From assembly GCA_002314675.1 (NCBI GenBank), contig DCGZ01000137.1:18671-26486 (forward strand): a stretch of 7,816 nucleotides of DNA. Direction: 5' to 3'. Origin of the DNA: Fibrobacter sp. UBA1765 (GTDB lineage: Bacteria > Fibrobacterota > Fibrobacteria > Fibrobacterales > Fibrobacteraceae). The notes beneath the pieces are model-generated. The model did no database searches. It was given only the letters and a program-made list of their open reading frames with translations, and was not told the origin of the DNA. How positions within the stretch are numbered: position 1 is the stretch's first letter; every line of letters begins with the position of its first letter. Below are positions 6,307-7,816 of this stretch, piece by piece. Both the position numbers and the translations under genes were made by a program.

Positions 6307-6536
6307 ATTACGGTGATTAGCGTAATTTCAACAAAGCCGGTCAAGTCTGTTAAAGCATATATAGGCGACAAAGTTCTTTGCGAAGGCGTTAACGAATTAC
6401 TCTATAGAAAAAATAAGGAAGAACTCCTAAGTTGGACGATGTTGCCGATGACAAACTTGATGAACTTGAAAAAATCTGGTGTGGTAATTACAAGAATCAT
6501 GAAGAAGAAATTATCTCCTTCTTGGAAAACACCTGA
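6307..6536 (+). pseudogene. Frameshifted remnant ending in the HEEEIISFLENT tail
   Basis: Directly after the lipoprotein stop, the same frame reads ITVISVISTKPVKSVKAYIG, then DKVLCEGVNELLYRKNKEEL, to about 6425. From there this frame becomes unlike protein and runs through the terminator hairpin. A different frame opens at 6417 and reads LDDVADDKLDELEKIWCGNY, then KNHEEEIISFLENT and TGA at 6534-6536. I read this as one disrupted gene with a frameshift near 6417-6435, or as two gene fragments joined. I do not recognise the family. The tail is shared with the ATPase pseudogene end at 5490-5527. Confidence 0.55.
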
Positions 6537-6580
6537 AACGACAGAATTAAAAACTGCGGCATTCCCTTGGGAGTGCCCTT
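6480..6580 (+). repeat. Gene-end/terminator repeat, copy 2
   Basis: The diverged partner of 5471-5572, in the same orientation and 1,009 bp further along. It includes the last 18 sense codons of the remnant, the stop, an AT-rich spacer and a hairpin built on the same CCCTTGGG core. The first and second copies end in TAG and TGA respectively. Confidence 0.75.
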
Positions 6581-6584
6581 TTGC
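6558..6584 (+). terminator. Intrinsic terminator after the HEEEIISFLENT remnant
   Basis: GGCATTCCC (6558-6566) pairs with GGGAGTGCC (6569-6577), a 9-bp stem with one T-G pair and a tight loop, followed by CTTTTGCTT. The T-tract is short. It resembles the hairpin at 5554-5571 in core and loop, with changes in the stem, which supports common origin. Confidence 0.65.
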
Positions 6585-6623
6585 TTAAAAAATTATAGTT
6601 TGTATAGGAACTTAATTCGGAGG
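6581..6623 (+). promoter_or_regulatory. Candidate promoter and ribosome binding site for the 58-residue gene
   Basis: TTGCTT (6581-6586) and TATAGG (6603-6608) are spaced 16 bp, a passable sigma-70-like pair. GGAGG (6619-6623) lies 4 nt ahead of the ATG at 6628, the same sequence and spacing as at the ATPase pseudogene start (4948-4952). Confidence 0.4.
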
Positions 6624-6627
6624 TTTC

Positions 6628-6804
6628 ATGTCGTCAGAAATCAGAGTCTATAAGGGCCATTACACCAGCGGAACTGCAAAATGGACCTTTGCGGATAATC
6701 GTTTATATTCTGGTCATTACGCCAGTGGTACGGCTGTAGCCTGCGTCGATAGACCCAACGATTTGCCCCTTTATGTGCTGGCCTTTGTAGCGACGCTGTT
6801 TTAA
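6628..6804 (+). CDS. Small protein with two GHYxSGTA repeats, function unknown
   Basis: A 58-residue protein with a strong GGAGG ribosome binding site. It contains two copies of a repeat about 20 residues apart: YKGHYTSGTAKWTFADN (residues 8-24) and YSGHYASGTAVACVDRP (27-43). It then ends in a hydrophobic segment, LPLYVLAFVATLF. The Y-x-G-x-Y-x-S-G-T-A form repeating about every 20 residues suggests a small beta-repeat fold in which each unit contributes a strand pair. Related bacterial proteins usually carry more units (for example YSSGTALYNxDG), so this may be a short member. That comparison is from memory. There is no signal peptide at the N-terminus. The gene converges with the minus-strand gene ending at 6826. 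Confidence 0.75.
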   Translation: MSSEIRVYKGHYTSGTAKWTFADNRLYSGHYASGTAVACVDRPNDLPLYVLAFVATLF

Positions 6805-6825
6805 GTGATGCTTTAGAAGCCTTGC

Positions 6826-7464
6826 CTAATATTTGACGATTCTACTTTTTTTAGTCAAGTATTTACCCGAGGCGTCTCTATTGTGCTTGGGTTCAGCCGT
6901 TTTGCGTGGCTTGTGAATTGCGCTTCTAAATCCAGTGATTTCTGAAGTTGGGTTTACTGAAAACGTTCCCATAAAAAATCCGTAAGGAACTGTGTATCGG
7001 GATGAACAATCAAGAAAAACGCTTGCAGAATAACCTTGTATGGAAATTGTGTCGTCCTTCATTACGTTTAGATTCAAGGGAGCATAGACAAAGTTGGAAT
7101 CAAAGACATCCCTCATGGTGTTCTCGGCAGAACCTAGCTTCACTTGTTTGATTTTTAGAATTTTTGCAGCGACTCTAGATGAATCTATAAGGTGAAGCTT
7201 GTAACTTTGATCAACAAAAAAAGTATCTAAGCCAACAGAATCTACAATTCCGTTTAAATCTATGGTGTTTTGATCCCAATTTATGATGTAAGGCCTGGTG
7301 GGAATGTACTTGGTTGTTTGCATTCCGTGGTATTCGATTTCGGGGCAGCGAATTTGCGAATCTGCTGCGGATGAAGAACGGGGATAACTGGAACTAGAAC
7401 TTGATGTTTCTTGAGCGGAGCAAATCAACACGAATGCAAACAGTACACATATGAGAACTTTCAT
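6826..7464 (-). CDS. Secreted protein with poly-serine linker, function unknown
   Basis: A 212-residue exported protein. The signal peptide MKVLICVLFAFVLICSA probably ends at CSA-QE (signal peptidase I). The Cys in LIC lacks a small preceding residue, so this is not a lipobox. A linker with runs of Ser (TSSSSSSYPRSSSAADS) follows, typical of Fibrobacter secreted proteins. The body (about residues 40-175) is rich in short beta-type segments (NTIDLNGIVDSVGLDTFF, then YKLHLIDSSRVAAKIL, then TISIQGYSASVFLDC) and no enzyme motif is visible. The last 40 residues are strongly basic (HKPRKTAEPKHNR, then KYLTKKSRIVKY), which could be a surface-binding or sorting tail. The frame is open to 7665, but that 67-residue extension encodes a Pro-rich stretch of the GC-rich hairpin region. 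The ATG at 7464 is preferred because the signal peptide begins there. No clear ribosome binding site is visible. Confidence 0.75.
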   Translation of the reverse strand: MKVLICVLFAFVLICSAQETSSSSSSYPRSSSAADSQIRCPEIEYHGMQTTKYIPTRPYIINWDQNTIDLNGIVDSVGLDTFFVDQSYKLHLIDSSRVAAKILKIKQVKLGSAENTMRDVFDSNFVYAPLNLNVMKDDTISIQGYSASVFLDCSSRYTVPYGFFMGTFSVNPTSEITGFRSAIHKPRKTAEPKHNRDASGKYLTKKSRIVKY

Positions 7465-7524
7465 GAAGAAAAAGTTAGTAAAGAACGGAGCTACTTTATT
7501 TGGCGAATTTGCGGCCGGGGTTTT

Positions 7525-7600
7525 TAAGGGGTGTCCCCTTAGGGGTGGGGGTAGCGTAAAATTTTGCGCCGCTTGCTTTTGGGGGTGAATTGCGCAAAAG
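7525..7600 (+). repeat. GC-rich inverted-repeat block
   Basis: TAAGGGG-TGT-CCCCTTA (7525-7541) is a perfect 7-bp hairpin. TTTTGCGC (7562-7569) and GCGCAAAA (7592-7599) form an 8-bp inverted repeat across 22 nt. Nearby GCCGCTT (7568-7574) can pair in part with AAGCG (7604-7608). The block could fold as a structured RNA or be a copy of an interspersed element. Only one copy is visible. Confidence 0.5.
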
Positions 7601-7608
7601 TTGAAGCG

Positions 7609-7637
7609 AGGGGGCGGCTGCCCCCTTTTGTATTTTT
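7609..7637 (+). terminator. Strong intrinsic terminator without an upstream plus-strand gene
   Basis: AGGGGGC-GGCT-GCCCCCT (7609-7626) is a 7-bp GC-rich hairpin followed by TTTGTATTTTTC. On the plus strand it is the best terminator in the window. The nearest plus-strand gene upstream ends at 6804, over 800 bp away with a minus-strand gene between, so it may end a non-coding transcript or belong to a mobile repeat. Confidence 0.6.
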
Positions 7638-7672
7638 CTAATTTTTCACTGTAAATTTTAAACACCCAAAAG

Positions 7673-7686
7673 CAATGGGCAATGGG
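7673..7686 (+). repeat. CAATGGG heptamer, two tandem copies
   Basis: CAATGGG occurs twice head to tail. On its own this is a weak repeat. It is recorded because its 7-bp period matches the arrays at 274-320 and 7712-7744. Confidence 0.6.
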
Positions 7687-7711
7687 ACCGTTTGGCTTTA
7701 GATTTTAAAAA

Positions 7712-7744
7712 TCTCTCGTCTCTCGTCTCTCGTCTCTCGTCTCG
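7712..7744 (+). repeat. Heptamer tandem repeat (TCTCTCG)4
   Basis: Four perfect TCTCTCG units (7712-7739) are followed by a partial TCTCG (7740-7744). The array lies 25 bp before the start codon of the last gene, within its leader or promoter region, so changes in copy number could alter spacing there. It overlaps the right arm of the palindrome at 7700-7714 by three bases. Confidence 0.9.
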
Positions 7745-7769
7745 CTCTTGGATTTTGAGGTTCAATACC

Positions 7770-7816
7770 ATGTTTCGTGAAGTAAAGAAAGAAGAAACCT
7801 TCCCGCAGATCGAAGA
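7770..7816 (+). CDS. ileS: Probable isoleucyl-tRNA synthetase, N-terminus only
   Basis: Only the first 15 codons and two bases lie in the window, reading MFREVKKEETFPQIE. The pattern MFxEVxxxxxFPxxEExxLxFW is characteristic of the start of isoleucyl-tRNA synthetases, which charge tRNA-Ile in the cytoplasm. Here it is cut just before the diagnostic part. GAGG at 7757-7760, 9 nt ahead of the ATG, is a sound ribosome binding site. With so little sequence the identification is provisional. Another class I synthetase is the main alternative. Confidence 0.55.
   Translation, partial: MFREVKKEETFPQIE

Larger units (their letters stand above)
7465..7769. other. Gene-free region with GC-rich hairpins, heptamer repeats and palindromes
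   Basis: No convincing gene is present. From the left it holds a GC-rich hairpin block with a plus-strand terminator (7525-7637), an AT-rich spacer, two tandem CAATGGG heptamers (7673-7686), an AT palindrome AGATTTTAAAAATCT (7700-7714), a TCTCTCG array (7712-7744) and the leader of the last gene. G-runs on the plus strand (GGGG four or more times in 7517-7614) contrast with the AT-rich genes on either side. Confidence 0.6.

Noticed and set aside
5471..6580. Integron-like cassette array bounded by attC sites
   Set aside because: The repeated ends are a coding tail plus an ordinary terminator hairpin. I see no attC-type core sites and no integrase.
6313..6588. GTG-started 91-residue frame as a stand-alone gene
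   Set aside because: It continues through the terminator hairpin at 6558-6577. Its first part is in frame with the upstream lipoprotein, and its last third is out of frame with the conserved HEEEIISFLENT tail, so it is a disrupted gene.
6810..6820. Shared terminator between the convergent genes ending at 6804 and 6826
   Set aside because: GCTT-TAG-AAGC is only a 4-bp stem with no T-run on either strand.
7465..7665. 67-residue N-terminal extension of the secreted minus-strand protein
   Set aside because: It is a Pro/Lys-rich translation of the GC-rich hairpin block and would bury the signal peptide that begins at 7464.

Overview
The window looks like a stretch of a Fibrobacter-type chromosome (FCB group, Gram-negative). 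The clues are indirect: a secreted protein with a poly-serine linker after its signal peptide, lipoproteins, a remnant of the DUF234-type AAA ATPase family, heptanucleotide tandem repeats between genes, FCB-style TAnnTTTG promoter-like boxes, and a cut-off right-edge gene whose start resembles isoleucyl-tRNA synthetase. The genus is inferred and no marker gene is complete.

Layout. Positions 1-412 hold no gene, only short palindromes and a 7-bp tandem repeat. A minus-strand cluster follows, read right to left: an FHA protein with a decayed GGDEF-like half (about 2552-3289), a MATE multidrug exporter 15 bp downstream (1154-2536), and a TetR-family regulator (413-1066) with its own candidate promoter and operator. 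FHA and MATE are probably co-transcribed. TetR may control itself and possibly the exporter.

Divergent from FHA is a lipoprotein S41 (C-terminal-processing type) protease with a PDZ domain (3360-4745). After it comes an AT-rich region of gene decay, 4746-6600. It starts with long inverted repeats and an intact-looking start region, followed by a AAA ATPase pseudogene that has lost its Walker motifs, its middle and its C-terminus (4957-5527). Next are a secreted protein with a calcium-loop-like motif (5591-6196), an overlapping short lipoprotein ended by an in-frame stop (6196-6306), and a frameshifted remnant. The 3' end of that remnant, with its terminator, is a diverged copy of the 3' end and terminator of the ATPase pseudogene. 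A 58-residue protein with two copies of a GHYxSGTA repeat (6628-6804) follows with a good ribosome binding site.

The right end has a minus-strand secreted protein of unknown function (6826-7464), a GC-rich hairpin segment ending in a strong plus-strand terminator with no plus-strand gene to serve (7525-7637), a second heptamer tandem repeat (7712-7744), and the start of the probable ileS gene (7770 onward).

No complete new system is evident. The least explained parts are the duplicated gene-end/terminator segment, the inverted-repeat cluster before the ATPase pseudogene, and the orphan terminator segment near 7600.
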